From Scleromitrula shiraiana (Eukaryota > Ascomycota > Leotiomycetes > Helotiales > Sclerotiniaceae): 64,000 nucleotides of DNA. The notes under the pieces were generated by a model. It was not told the DNA's origin, ran no database searches, and saw only the letters and a list, made by a program, of their open reading frames with translations. Of the stretch, positions 1-12,663 are shown one piece after another (within the stretch, counting starts at the first letter, position 1; every line of letters starts with the position of its first letter). The stretch is from positions 2,778,501 through 2,842,500 of the forward strand of contig JABELC010000001.1 in NCBI GenBank assembly GCA_028455995.1, written 5' to 3'. A program made the position numbers and the translations under genes.

Positions 1-601
1 CCTGTTTGATCCTTTGTTCCATTAAACTAATATTATTAAGTCAGTCTTACATGATGACCTAATCTTGACAAATACATTTCCTGCAGTACGGCTATATTGG
101 ATACCCTTTATATCCATTGTCTGCATTTATATTAATGTTTAATTGGGTAGGCTAGCCGAGTACAAAGATCTCCTTAAATAACTCAAGATTCTTTTCAAAG
201 AAAGGAAGCTAGGCGTTGTCTTGACCAATTGAGGTATAGATTACTCTTGAATAAGATGTTCTAATTCTAGTTGAATATAGCTAGAATCAATGAAAGTTGT
301 TCCTTTTCTATACTTAGAAAAAAGGATTCTTTGAATATAAAAGTAGTTCCGACCAAATTCCGATATTAACCACTCCTTTTTTTGACCCTGACCTTAACTG
401 CTGAATGCTTAGTTTTGAATGTCTTTGTTTGAAAGAATATAAATGTCTTGGATGAAGTGAGTTCGAGTGAGTAGGATTTATTCCCGAAAGTTAGGTTTTG
501 ACCGCTGCATTTGTATTGCATATAGGCTAGAAATTCTTGAAGACGTTTGAATTTATGCTCTATTTAAGAAATAAATAACTTTGCATATCAACTATCAAAA
601 G
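1..601. other. AT-rich non-coding stretch upstream of the kinase-like gene
   Basis: No reading frame of useful length and no splice-supported exon is visible. It is AT-rich DNA with short A/T runs and presumably holds the promoter and leader of the plus-strand gene at 602. Confidence 0.5.
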
Positions 602-1573
602 ATGAGCTCCCCTCTTACAGCAAGCGGAGAGAACGATGTTACAACAAGAAAATCTGGCTCACCAGGATCGTTCTCATTCGAAGACCTAGAAATCATACAT
701 CCAAGAGCAATACCGCATAAAGGTAAAGGAGAAACCCGCGAATCCACACATTTCTTTGTGGTGCCTTTAGGCGAAAGAGCATACTCTGGAATGCTGCCCA
801 AGAGAGAACAAGACATTGAGTTTGATGAATATGCTCCAGCACTGAAAGTGGTTCCGGAGGATAATGTTTATGCCCAAGTTCCGCCTGGCAAAAAACTGAC
901 GATTGTTTCCAAAACTTTGGATGTAAAAGAGAATTATAACAAAATCGTCCATGTCAAACAACCAAAGATCGATTTCTATAAACTACATGAAGGAGAGGAT
1001 TCTATTCACGAAGGCCTCCTCGTCGAAAGTTTCATCATGGAAAAGCTCTTCTCTCAATTAGACTACCATCCAAATATAGTCCGCTACCATGGATGTCGTG
1101 TAATTAACAACCGTCTTCAAGCCATGGTGCTGCATAAGCACGACATGTCACTCGCAGAGTGTGCAATCACACGCCCGTGGGCATTTCTGAAAATCGACCA
1201 TGAGCATTTCTTAGAGAGATTGCAATCGGCAGTTGACTGGATACACGAATTAGGGCTAGCCCATAACGACATTAGTCCGTGGAATATTATGATTGATCAC
1301 GGCGAGGAAAGTTGGCCAATCTTGATAGATTTTGGATCTTGTGCGAGTTTTGGAGCGCCCCACACACAATGGTCCGCGAGGACCCCTGGGTTTTTTGATG
1401 CGGAGTTCCCCCATGACTCGAGTATTCTTCATGATTTTTTTGCGATGGGGAGTTTGAGGGAGATCATGGAGCAGATGCGATCTGAGATTAATGAGTTTGG
1501 TGCGGTTCAGTGTATTACGGGCAGAATGAGTCGTAAATTTCTCAAAGATGAACCTCGGAGCCTGCCAACGTAG
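602..1573 (+). CDS. Protein kinase-like domain protein
   Basis: Single-exon gene of 323 residues. The first ATG in the open frame is at 602; the frame extends back to 581 only through a TTG. The C-terminal half carries the kinase catalytic loop as HNDISPWNIMI (normally HRDxxxxN) followed by LIDFGS, the DFG magnesium-binding motif, so the catalytic Asp and Asn are present. A helix-C-like Glu lies in the stretch before HPNIVRYHG. No glycine-rich loop is evident in the N-terminal 130 residues, and the C-lobe after DFG is short. Activity is therefore uncertain: it may be a small atypical kinase or a pseudokinase of the kind common in filamentous fungi. The last 200 bases are G-rich in codon choice. 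The substrate is unknown. Confidence 0.7.
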   Translation: MSSPLTASGENDVTTRKSGSPGSFSFEDLEIIHPRAIPHKGKGETRESTHFFVVPLGERAYSGMLPKREQDIEFDEYAPALKVVPEDNVYAQVPPGKKLTIVSKTLDVKENYNKIVHVKQPKIDFYKLHEGEDSIHEGLLVESFIMEKLFSQLDYHPNIVRYHGCRVINNRLQAMVLHKHDMSLAECAITRPWAFLKIDHEHFLERLQSAVDWIHELGLAHNDISPWNIMIDHGEESWPILIDFGSCASFGAPHTQWSARTPGFFDAEFPHDSSILHDFFAMGSLREIMEQMRSEINEFGAVQCITGRMSRKFLKDEPRSLPT

Positions 1574-2327
1574 AGGAGGAAGTAGTTTTAGAAAGAAGGG
1601 ATATATATTACCTTGGGACCTACGAATAGACCATAGATTGCGATCACATATTTTTGTTTTAGCTATTATAAATACCGAATGAACTTGTATAATTATCCTC
1701 AACTATATTGTGTATTCTCAAGTCCATGCTCTCTTAGTATATCTCTTCACTCACATCGATCTATCTGCTCCATCTATATAGTTTTTGATTCCTAATTGGC
1801 CCAGCTAACTTAAACACCACCCAGATCAGGATCTGAAACTACAAGTAAATAAGTAGATTATACATGCAAATTCTCAATCTTTATGTCAGTATCCTTATCT
1901 AGATCCCACAAGCCCTTTTCTTTTTTTTTTTTGAAAAGAAAAATCAACTGAACCTGCTGCCAACTTCAATATCAATCTTCTTGCACCAGAGATATGATAC
2001 AACTGTTAAATATTCCATGTGATACTAATCTGATAGATATTAGGCTTTATTCTCCTTAGTTAATTTCGCTCTCGCTAATTGAAGTATATATAACATGAAC
2101 GCTAGTTCAACACGCTAATCAGTACTACCCATACTGCCGTAGATCGTTTCTATCAGAATCTTGATTGGGCTCTCAATTCTCCTCGATAATCATGAAATCG
2201 GTGTGGAAATTAGTTAGCTAGTTAATCTATTAGTCGATTGATTACATCAAAAGTGGCAGGATGTGCTAATTCGTGAACTGCCCGATTCAATTTTCGATTG
2301 AAGGATTACCGGAATTACCAAATGCCC
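1574..2327. other. Intergenic, AT-rich, no gene seen
   Basis: It lies between the 3' ends of the kinase-like gene and the minus-strand reductase remnant, so both genes finish into it. A short T-run sits near 1920. I see no coding or RNA feature. Confidence 0.5.
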
Positions 2328-4440
2328 TCATTCCCTCACAGCAATCCACTCCTCATCCCACTTGCGCATCCATTTCAACCTAACCGCCTCCAATTTGCGC
2401 ATCGCCGGACTTGAATTGAGGGCACGATCAACCATCATAGGCTGTGCTACCACCCCTTGAGCAGCTGTATCTATCGCCCATAATCCTTCGAAGAAATCGA
2501 GCGATTTCAAAGCAGGATTCTTAGCGATAGCATCGCTATCTTCTGTCTCGCTGCTTGCACGTAGGCTAGCCAGCCATATTGCGGGCATTACTATTTGAAG
2601 TGGTTGCATCGCAACAAAAGCAGGTAATAATGTGCTCCATGGTACAAGATGCGGGTTACATAGATTGAAGACTGTCGTAGCACCCGCTCCTTGCTTCTCC
2701 GTCTCATGGGTTGTAGTAGTCGTTGATAGATCTACTAGTATATCACCAAGCAAGTCTACAGGCACGAAGTCGACATTGTCGAATCGTGGGCCCAAACTAT
2801 CGGGTATTTGGCCCAGATGAAGAGAACTAAGCACAATGCTAGGTAGCCATTCTCGAGGGTTCCACAAGCCACAATGTAACACAGGGCCGGCGATCTGACC
2901 AACGCGAATAATGATCGTAGGTACAATATTTTTAAGATGCACACCTGCGGCGTCGACAAGCAGTTCTGCTAGGAATTCGGCACGTGCGTAGCCAAAGGGT
3001 GCAGGTGTGTCGAGATTGCTGAGGACCTCTTCAGGAGCGGGCCCTGTTGTATATCCCTCCATAGCGGCAATTGAAGACACAAATATGACGTCGACCGTTT
3101 CGTCAAAGACAGCACCTACACACGAGTCAAATCGAACGTATGGCCAAAGTTTTCGGCCAGATGCCTCAGAAGGAAGCAGATCCGAAGGAAGTAATTACGG
3201 GACGACACCCGTTTCAGTGGCACCCCATAAGCAACGTAGATAAACTTTGGCGACAACACGGTCGCCGAGGTCCTGAGGTAAATCGCCGCCGATATAAATA
3301 ATTGCTTTGAAGTTTGCAGCACAATAGTCAAGTAACTCTGGGTTCTGTGCCAGCTCTCGTTAACCGAGAAGTAAGAAGAGGGATAACGAAAAACATGCCT
3401 GCGCCAACTCAGCTACCACTGAATATATAAGTACTGCCACATCAGCCGGAGATTGCTTAAGGGCATCCACAACACCTTGAGCTGTCGGGATAGGGCCCGC
3501 TACAGGTGCAATAACAATATTCCCATAAGGAATAGCTCCGACTAAGAGCTGAACAAGAAGGGCTCCCTAAGGAGAACCATTAGCTTTGACCTTTTCATTT
3601 GAGTGGAACCGACACACATGAAATGGTGGTAGTGTAACTATCACTCGTTTGCCTTTCAATAAGGTATCAAAAACAAAAGGAACTTTACGTTGCTCGTAAC
3701 CATTAGCATTCAAAAGTTTCGTACAAGTTCCATGTGTCCAAATGAGAGGTTTGGGCAGTCCCGTGGTCCTAGATGTATGCCTGGCAAAACTAAGTTAGCC
3801 ATGGAAGGAAGATAAAAGTATATTGAAGACCTACATAGCGACCATGTGGGTTTGTCGTAATTCTTCAAATGTTCTGTTCAATACATATTGTGGGTATTGC
3901 TTAGTAAGAAGTTCTTCAATCGATGGTGCTGTGAAATGCCGTAGTGATTTGACAGCATCGAGAATAATACGGGCAGGCGGCTGGATGGGGTCCGATGTGA
4001 TCAAGGTCTGACATTTCAGGTGATTAAATAACGCACAGTGTGCAGCTGGACTGTTTCGAGGCGATGTCACAAAAAGCCGAGGAAAACACGACGGTCAGTC
4101 TACACAACAGTGTCAAACGACATGACAAGCGAAACACACGAACTGTATAGCCAGCGTTGGCGGCGGCAAGCACTAGTGCTGAGTAGCTCACATCGTTTGG
4201 ACCGACGTAAACCAAGACCTCAGGGTTGTCACCATACTTGCCAGGTCCACCAAGCTGTTCTACGAGTAACCAAGCCAGACCGTTGATGATATTGTCCAAC
4301 TGTGTGTAAGTGATAGCTGCCACACTAGACTCAGCGACCCATTCACCATATGTAGCATCTGGCGTTTCACGTGCCAGTCACTCGACGACATGCTACAAAA
4401 GAGCGTCCTGCCATTGCCCAACGCGCTCGTGTTCCATTGT
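2328..4440 (-). pseudogene. Broken NRPS-like adenylate-forming reductase (A domain joined to the reductase tail)
   Basis: Read on the minus strand, the start of an adenylation domain is recognisable (LARETPDATYGEW, then ITYTQLDNIINGLAW). It continues to the AMP-binding core HTSRTTGLPKPLIWTHGTC near 3722-3780, then GALLVQLLVGAIPYGN and CLWGATETGVVP. The frame then passes almost directly into the end of a thioester-reductase domain (VIFVSSIAAMEGY, PFGYARAEFLAE, WNPREWLPS, DFVPVDLLGD), ending at 2328. Enzymes of this A-T-R family activate a carboxylic acid as an adenylate, load it on a carrier domain and reduce it off. Here the end of A, the whole T domain and the NAD(P)H-binding first half of R are missing. 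There are also in-frame stops: two before LARETPD near 4375-4400 and a TAA after GVVP near 3195. A clean intron with a CTAAT branch (about 3560-3615) and a probable GC-AG intron survive, so decay followed a normally spliced ancestor. Confidence 0.8.
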
Positions 4441-7400
4441 TGTGATGCAAAGTTAGATTGGAGATGCAGTACTTCAAAGGAGTTGAAGGGGCATTGAAAC
4501 AAGAGATAGAACTATCTCTGGTCTGTAATGTCAGTTTGAAATAGCAATATCTCAATCTGATTATTTATACATCTGGCAAGATGAATGAGGGGAGAGATCG
4601 GGGCTCACCCATTTTATATATCTGGATGCCGGAACTTTCTTGGGGCGCAGTAGTTGTAGTGAATGCGGTGATGCACGTCTTACCAACATTAGAACCAACA
4701 CACAAGGGTGTATTAACCCGACAATACTCCCATTGTTGCTGGATTCACTTTCTACTTGCCACATAGCAATCGATAACACGATCCTTCTTGTTCGTCATGC
4801 AATGTGATATGGGAATTGCGGATCAGTAATGCAATAGCTAGGTAAGCTGAGGCATACTTTCTCGCTCCGTCTTATATATAAGTAACCGTATATGGTTTCG
4901 AATAAAGTTTCTCCATAGATTTTCAAAGCTGTACGGATCTAGAGGTTATCCCCCTAAACATGAGTTTAGAGCACGCAGGTACCGCTTTATACATAACTTT
5001 CCTCTCCTTTTTTTGCCGAGCTTCAGATTTCATTCACAATTGGTTTCACAGTCCTTTAGATACAAGTTTGACTCAGTGACTGTATGCAGCTTCCTTGCTG
5101 AAAGATTGCATATTTGAAATCAAAATGAGGACTAAAGATAAAGTATAATAGTATGGATAAAATCAAAGCAAATTGCGTTCTTCCAATAGCTGCAAAGAAA
5201 CGCCATAATGCACCGTTCTCTTTTGCAAGAAAGACCACCCGTTTAGTAATAGATGGCTGACAAAATCCTTCAATTAGTTGTGGTGCTAACGGCGTGCTGG
5301 CGAAGACATAATAGAAAAGCAAACTCGACGGTCTAAAGAAACGTGACTGTATGTTCATATTCTTGGCGCTCTCTTGAGTCCTGACCTAAGAAAGCCAGCC
5401 AATCAAAGGCATTTGTCTTTCATTTATCTAATTGCATACCCAGTTCACAATAATAGTTAGAAAACATTCGAAGTCTCTAGGGGGTTAGTTATATGTGACA
5501 GAAGTGTGCGAAATGCCAGAGTGCGGGTTTGTGTTGAATATTTGAGGGAACAAATACGAATTGGATCTTATTTCGCAAACAAGATTTAACAACCTCAAAG
5601 TCAAATATAGAGGATGAGGGACTGTAATAAATTGATTTTAGGAATGTTTTACAGTTGCTGTAGATGGTTGAGCAAAAATATTCGATCGGATCTTCCTGCT
5701 CTGTTTGCACGACGTATTCGGATGAAATACTTTTTCAATCCCTCTTGTTGCCTCTAGAAGGTTCTTGTTATATCGTCAAGATAAGGCCATATAGGTGAAC
5801 ATTTCCATTGAGGCACAAAATAGCATGGAGTAATCTGGCCCGTCTGGATGTTCAAAATGATTTTGTTCATGAATTGTATCCTTGTGTTTGCTCTCCTTTC
5901 CGCTTTGAACTTTTCGTAAATCGATTGATTGAGGGAGGAAGAGGGAGTGGGAGGCTATGTAGTTAGTATAGTTGATTTCGATAGATGGAATGACAAAGAT
6001 ATTCCCCATCTTTGGCTTGTTTAAAACAAAGTTTAAATAGATCAGTCTGGCATCAAGCCCCTTAATTAGAGTATTCTAACGGAGATATCGGTGTTAACCC
6101 AATATACGACAAATAATCATCTCAAATTTGTGGGGAAAATGACGGGTAGTAATAGTAGTGATCATGATGTACGATGTCGTCGCCAATCCCACTCAGGATC
6201 CCATAATAATATAATAAGTGATAGATGAAATCTAAATGTGAGTCACCGGCGACTGACATATTGGTTTATGCTCCATCACTAAGCAACGCGCACACAAAAT
6301 CGATGCCTTGAAATTGGAATGAGCTTCTATTTCGAAAAAGTATATTTATTACCTTTGAAGGTGGCGACAAGGAACGTGTAAATGGATGATTTGAATTGAG
6401 CGAAACTTTGATATAGAAGGTAAGGTAACATCAGAGAAAGGTCGTGAAGAAGACTGAGGGCTGTAAACAGTTATCGTTCAAGTTGATTACTATACGCTTC
6501 CGTCTCACTCATCTCATATTGCAGAAATTAATAATTTCACTACAGGTCACTCAACCCAAGAATATCTGGTGGGGATCCGGATCCAAGTGTCAGCCCAGCC
6601 TCTAGCCTAGCCTTAAGCTTGAACAGAAGAGTTTAGTGGGGGCCCGTGGCTAAACCGACAAGGCTGCTGATTCAAATCGATCAATAACCTCATTCTTTAG
6701 AAGTTCGAACCTGGGACATATTAACTTTGTTGTATTTCCAACTACGCAAACGATTCATAGATACTCATAAGATCATCAAATAAATCAATTTCATTGAAGC
6801 GGAGTATCTTGGGGAAAACAAAGAGGATTTCGTTGAGAACGGCTTCGAGGTTGACGTTGGAATGCGATAAGAAGACTACAAAGTTGGAGAACCTGTAGTT
6901 TTAAATATTGACTGGTGAGAAGTTCTCAGATTCGAGTTTTTCGCATTTATCAGCGCAACAACAACTGACGAATTCTTGCTTGCAGTTCTAGTGGGCGCAT
7001 ATTGATCCACATCATTATAACATGTAGTTTTATTCCTCAATCTCCAAACAGTAATATCGAAAATATCCCGCATCGGATGTTCGGAGACGCCGTGAAAGGA
7101 AGATCCGCATAACGTCCGTTGAAACCGATTCCTGCCTGTTCATATTCGTTGTGTTTGTCGAATATTCGTCTGCCTATCTGAAAGGAAGTCAGGGACGTTA
7201 GTTGCGACGTCATTGAAACTATTGTTTGCATATTCGGGCTTTTCCTTTGACCGACCCTCCGACGGATGTCAGTAATACTCGGCGTGGCGTCTTGCAGAAA
7301 AGGTTCTGCTGATATTGCTTGTGGGTGGTATCCATACTTAAGGAAAATCTGTCGTGCCTGAGTAATCTGGACATTTGTCAGTCTTTTCATACCAGGACGC

Positions 7401-7945
7401 GTCTGGAGAGAAAGAGCTTGTGGAATTGCAAATAGTCAAAAAGAGACCACCTCTGGGTTTGTCATTCTATACATTTACAGGGGAGTTAAGGTCGAAGTTG
7501 CTGTATCCGATCATTGCAGGCGATAAAGGGTCAGTGGCGATCTCTGTCAAAGGAGGCATCATTTTATAAGTTTAGTGAAATTAAAGTGCTGCTGAGCGGA
7601 CATAAGTTGTTTGTCATCTGCATCTATACTTCTATATCCACCAGTTGTTCATACTACACTGGGGTTCGTACTCTAGTTTCAACGGGTCAAGGCCCTACCA
7701 CACCTAGCGAACTAGGGGGCGAATCTTCTGAGGTCAAGATACATCGCCTCCTGCTAATATCGCCCCCATTGGTCACCGTGTCAATAGAACCGTCTTACAC
7801 CGACTCTCTAAAGTTTAGAGACGGGTAAGAGACTCTGTATTGCGATAAAGGCCCATATCTGTGTGCCGTTGAGTAAATACCTGACTTCGGGTCCATCTCG
7901 CCCTTTTCCGTTTTTCTCTTTACAAATCAATAATAATTTATCATC
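4441..7945. other. Long AT-rich region without a convincing gene
   Basis: Several frames of 60-117 codons occur, the longest at 7037-7390 on the minus strand, opening at a non-domain MKRLTNVQITQARQIFLKYG. None shows a recognisable domain, and no splice-linked partner exons were found. A possible degenerate tRNA-like segment lies near 6640-6720. The last 300 bases are presumably the promoter and leader of the transcription factor at 7946. The size, AT content and lack of genes fit decayed accessory or repeat DNA. Confidence 0.4.
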
Positions 7946-10900
7946 ATGACTCCTACACCACCATCCACTACGTCTTCAAGCATCGGAGCACAGTCTCCAG
8001 AAGGCCAGTATCGGGTTGTCCGGAAGAGAAACAGGATTCCATTGTCATGTGGACCTTGTCGACACAGAAAGTGAGTTCAATCCAGCCTCCCTTTCACTCT
8101 CATTGGGACCTTCATGCTCCCGGTCATCTTTCTGCTAATACTAATTCGTACCAGATTGAAATGTAACAGGTCGCATCCATGCGAGAATTGCATCAGGAGA
8201 GGTGACGCCTCCTCGTGCTCGTATGCTGCGCCTGGCACACGGAAAAAGAATCAAAGTCAAGGAGCAACCAGCCCCGATGATATGCAAAATCGTATTGACC
8301 GTTTAGAAGGCTTAGTTTTATCATTGATGACAAATGGCGCCAGTTCTGCTGGACCCGCCGCGGCTGCCGCTGCCATTAACTGTTCTCATAGCAATAGTGT
8401 GGCCTCATCTTTTCCTCGAGAATTAGCACAAGATGACGATATCATCAAAGAAGATGATGACGAAGATAGTGATGTTGATGCTGTTGCTAACCATCTAGGC
8501 GTTCTGAAAGTTGATGCCGATAAAGGGAAGACGACCTATGTAGGAGACTCACATTGGCATTTGGTCTTGGCAGATGTATGTTATCAATTTTATTTTCTTC
8601 CATCAATTCAAAAATCACAGCAGTCGGGTCACTATCTGTGCACCAATACAAGTTTGCTGGTAGCTGGAACAATCCGATCTTCCACGTTAACTGTTGCGAG
8701 AAACAACTCGCATCAGAGAACGCTTGAGAATTAATCTATTCTCACCCCTAATTGTTTTGTCAATTACGCATAACAATTTATCATGTTATACTTTGGAACA
8801 TGTTACTGATCTTGCAAATAGATCGCAGAAGTCAAAAATTATTTCAATAATCATAAAAGAGAACTGGAAAGCAATTATGAAAGGATTAGATCCCAGAAGC
8901 CGAGCTTTGCTAGTGATGGTCCTGCGTTTCTATTCGGTGCACACACGCCAGCCACGGATGTTGAGATCCGATCGGAACTCCCTCCTAAATCTGCAGTTGA
9001 CAAGCTTGTCACAAGGTTAGTCTAAAGGAAGCCAACAACAAACAATAGGCTAATATTTCCGGCAGATATTTCAATACGCATGACCCTGCTGTTCATATTA
9101 TACATTCTCCTACATTCCACAAAGAACTGCAAAATCACTGGCAAGATCCTTCCAAAACATCAATAGTATGGCTAGGTCTACTGTATTCAATCTTATGTCT
9201 AGCCATGCAATCATACTGTAAGATTGGGGATGAGCCACCAGAATGGAAAGGTAAGACTGCACTCTTTCATCTTGCGAACCTGAATAGATTCAGATGCTCG
9301 GCTATATCTCATACATTAAATGAAACTTCTTTTTGTACTTTCTGTTGACTAGCCTCCTCTTTAGGACATACACTTGAACTGGCTGCGGAATACAGACTGC
9401 GCACAGTACAATGCCTTGTAAATTCCGATTACACCAAGTCATCCCTCTACACAATCGAAACATTGATTCTTTACGTTCATGGAGAATACGCGAGCCGTTG
9501 GGATGCCGAAGTTGGTCTGTGGGTTATAATAGGGATGATCACTAGGTTGTCAATGCGAATGGGTTATCATCGCGACCCAAGCAACTACCCAGGTATATCT
9601 CCTTTTCAAGGTGAAATGCGTCGCCGGATATGGGCTTTTGTCCGTACAATGGATACCATGTTCTCCTTCCAGTTGGCCCTTCCAAGTATGATTCGCGATG
9701 GCGATTGCGATACACGGCTTCCTCGTAACATCTTTGAGGATGAATTTGGTCCTGATTCCAAAGTCCTTCCGCCACCCAGACCATCAAATGAACCGACGCC
9801 CATATCATATATGCTCGCTAAAGTAGAAATAGCATGGGAGCTGAATATTATATTGGAGCAAATGCATACTCTCAACGGTAAAGGCGCCGGCTACGATGAT
9901 GTCTTAAAACACGATGCTAGACTACGGGAAATGAGAAATAATCTCGCTCCTCATTTACGTCTTCGTCCAATGGAAGAATGTATGCATGATCCTGCAACGT
10001 TACTTATGCACAGATTCAATGTGGACATTTTGTGGCAAAAGACCATGTGTGTTCTTCATCGAAAGTATCTAGCACGTGCAAGGCAAAATTCCCATTACGC
10101 ACATTCTCGTCGAACTTGTGTCGAATCCTCCATGGAAATTCTACGACATCAGGCAAAACTTCATCTTGAATCACAACCCGGGGGACGGATGCGTTCAATG
10201 AAATGGGCAATCTCATCACTTACTAAACATGACTGTGAGTATATTCTTTTTTCTCCATCTTCGCCTATCTCAGCTGTCATTGGAGTATTTGATCCTCTAG
10301 ATCTTTACAAAATCGAGTCAAACTTTTACTCAAGATGTCTTGTAATAGGAACATGCTAATTCTTTGTTGTTTAGATCTTCTAGCGGCCATGATCGTGTGT
10401 TTGGATCTTCATTATGATATCATGGAGGAGTCTTTTCCCGAAAGGCCCACCAATGACAATCAATTTTGGAATACAGAGCAACGCGCAGAGATGTTCAGAT
10501 CCTTAGAAACTTCTCAAATAATCTGGAGTGAAACTGTTGAAAATTCGATGGAAGCATTTAAAGCAACTAAGGTTCTGAACATTATACTTGAGAAATTGAA
10601 ATCCTCAAAGGCTCCCGCTCCAGAAATCGCCACCACCACCGCAGAAGCGTTTGCACAATTTGATGGGCAAGATCTTAAACCCGAACATTCAGCAGCCATG
10701 ACTCTGGGTATGCTTTCCGGTGGTCTATCTCCGAACTCTACAGCGATATTTAATAATATGCTAGGCCAATCTCCATCAAGATATGGCAACATCGATCTGA
10801 ATATGAGTGAGCCTAGCGGAAGTACAGGTCTCACACCTAACTTTCCAATGGGTGGCCCAAATCCTTTCGCTAACATGGATACCGCTACATCCCCATTTTC

Positions 10901-11194
10901 TATGTTTGGCAATGCAGGTGCTGTTCCTGGCATGATGGATATCCCTGCAAATTTTGATTGGGTGAGTTCTTCGACCTACATTAGATATATGTGCGTTTCC
11001 AAAACAAATTCTAACAAACATAATAGGAGGCCTGGGATTCATTCATTCAAAACGGAAACCCAATCGATCCAGTATTCCAATTTTACCCTACAAATCTCGA
11101 AGAGTCACCACCCAGTGGTGAAGGGCAGCCTGATGCGTCAGCGTCAATGTTTGCCAACGGCCCTTTTATGGGAGCCAACACGCCTGGAAGATAA
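7946..11194 (+). CDS. Zn(II)2Cys6 fungal transcription factor
   Basis: Seven exons give an 849-residue protein: 7946-8070, 8155-8575, 8822-9015, 9066-9250, 9365-10234, 10375-10961 and 11027-11194, with GT-AG introns in consistent phase. The binuclear zinc cluster spans the first intron and has spacing CX2CX6CX5CX2CX8C, beginning CGPCRHRK and ending ENCIRRGDASSC. A basic linker, an acidic stretch (DDDIIKEDDDEDSDVD) and then the middle homology region follow, including HSPTFHKELQNHW, GYHRDPSNYPG and GEMRRRIWAFVRTMDTMF. These are typical of the fungal-specific transcription factor domain. It should act in the nucleus as a DNA-binding regulator, probably on CGG-containing sites; targets cannot be inferred. 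The second intron (245 bases) is unusually long and an extra exon inside it is possible, but joining 8575 to 8822 gives the expected VLADIAEVKNYF. Confidence 0.9.
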
Positions 11195-12663
11195 GTAAAA
11201 TAAACGAACGGTATGATACGTGACTGAAATCACGAGCATTTATGTAAGCCTACTGCGTTGGCCGGGATTTGGGATTTAGGTATGGGTATTGAGAATTGCA
11301 AGAACAAATACCATTGGGTTTTGTTGGCGTGTGTGCTGGTTTGCTTGCTTACTGTAGGTCATAAGGAAGGAAGATCTCCACAAACTAGAATATGTCATAA
11401 AAACATTATTGGCAAAACTACAAAGACCTCCTCTCTCGCTTCCGTCTCAACATCCCTAATTTTGCATTTACTTACTTACATATCCATTGTGAAATAATCA
11501 GGCACAGTATCAGTATCTATCTACTAAGGTAATTCAAGCATACATACATGAGAAATCTATTCGGCCCATTTCACACCTCGATTACCGATGTAACACAACA
11601 GACGCGCATATTTCCGTCTTACTAGTAGATCCCGGTACAGTGACTACACTTGAAAAGTGTCCACAAAAGTCTGTGTTCCACGTGGCTATCTGATGTTACA
11701 AAATTCGTACATTACCCCGCGTTGCGGGGTGCATTGAGGGATGCATTGGCAGGAGTTTAGGGGATCTTCATCGTTTCACTGAACTGGTATCTTACTCCGT
11801 TTATATAATGTTGTTGCCAGATACTGGTAGAAGGAAGGGCCGAACATAGAGAGTTTTTGAGGTACGGATGACTTGTTTGGGGATTGGGTGGTTGGGGGCT
11901 TTTTATACGTTGTTTGCATGATTGCTAACAAAAAAGTCTTTCTCTTCGATGTGTAATAGGCGGGAATCACTTGGTGTCGAATCTTCGATATATCCGCTTC
12001 ATCGTCGCCACTTTTTGGCTCCGCCCTTGCATATGCATATGCCGTGGAAAGCGTGGGGTACATCATATCATATCATGTCATCCAATCTGAAGATACCCGC
12101 CCGAATATTAGATTGTGCAAACCAAATGATACATTTCTATTCTTCCCCTGCCGCACATGTATTAATTCTGCCTGATATTCTCCTTTGCTGAAAAATGCCT
12201 ACACGATATTCCGGCGGGAAATTCAATAATATCATATAATGGATATGTATAAGCGCTTCCAGTACGTCGGCCTCAAGTGCGGCTTATTTTGTGGAGATCG
12301 GAGGATTTCATGACTGTGTCCTTTTATAATAAACAATCCTTTTGTGGAAAAGTCTCTAATGTTGATTGGTACCATTGGCATAGTTTGAAGTCGGCATTGA
12401 CGATGAGGATACTTTCTTATATGCATGTCACTTAACTCGAATGACCTTTTGATTAGTGTCTCGGATGATCAAGGAATATAATCATTCCTTTACCTCCACG
12501 AAGTTTTCCGTGTTGTGGAGTCGCTCATCTATTCGCTCCTATATCACGGGTATCTCAAGGGCTTACTCCTCATCATCTCTTCAACCTTATATCATCAGTT
12601 GATATAAGTTCCTCCTCTCACCTTCCCACCTCCAACCCACAACCAAGCGAACATTCATACAAA
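11195..12663. other. Intergenic region upstream of the alpha-amylase gene
   Basis: No supported gene; minus-strand frames at 11776-12066 and 12232-12426 have no domain. It contains the perfect inverted repeat at 11714-11730 described separately. The amylase core promoter presumably lies in the last few hundred bases, where CT-rich sequence and CAACC motifs precede the ATG. Confidence 0.45.
11714..11730. promoter_or_regulatory. Perfect inverted repeat carrying two GCGGGG boxes (possible CreA site pair)
   Basis: ACCCCGC and GCGGGGT flank a 3-base GTT spacer. GCGGGG fits the published CreA/Cre1 consensus SYGGRG on each strand, so this could be a divergent pair of carbon-catabolite-repressor sites about 930 bases before the amylase ATG. 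It is equally just downstream of the transcription factor gene and could be a hairpin at that gene's 3' end. Only the sequence match is seen. Confidence 0.25.

Noticed and set aside
581..601. Upstream extension of the kinase-like gene
   Set aside because: It begins at TTG, which is not credible as a start here; the ATG at 602 is used.
5056..6009. Several minus-strand frames of 70-100 codons
   Set aside because: Hydrophobic AT-rich translations without domains or linked exons.
7037..7390. 117-codon minus-strand frame
   Set aside because: Composition is acceptable, but there is no domain, homolog or second exon, so it is described only within the gap entry.
10514..10933. 139-codon minus-strand frame
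   Set aside because: Antisense shadow of exon 6 of the Zn2Cys6 gene.
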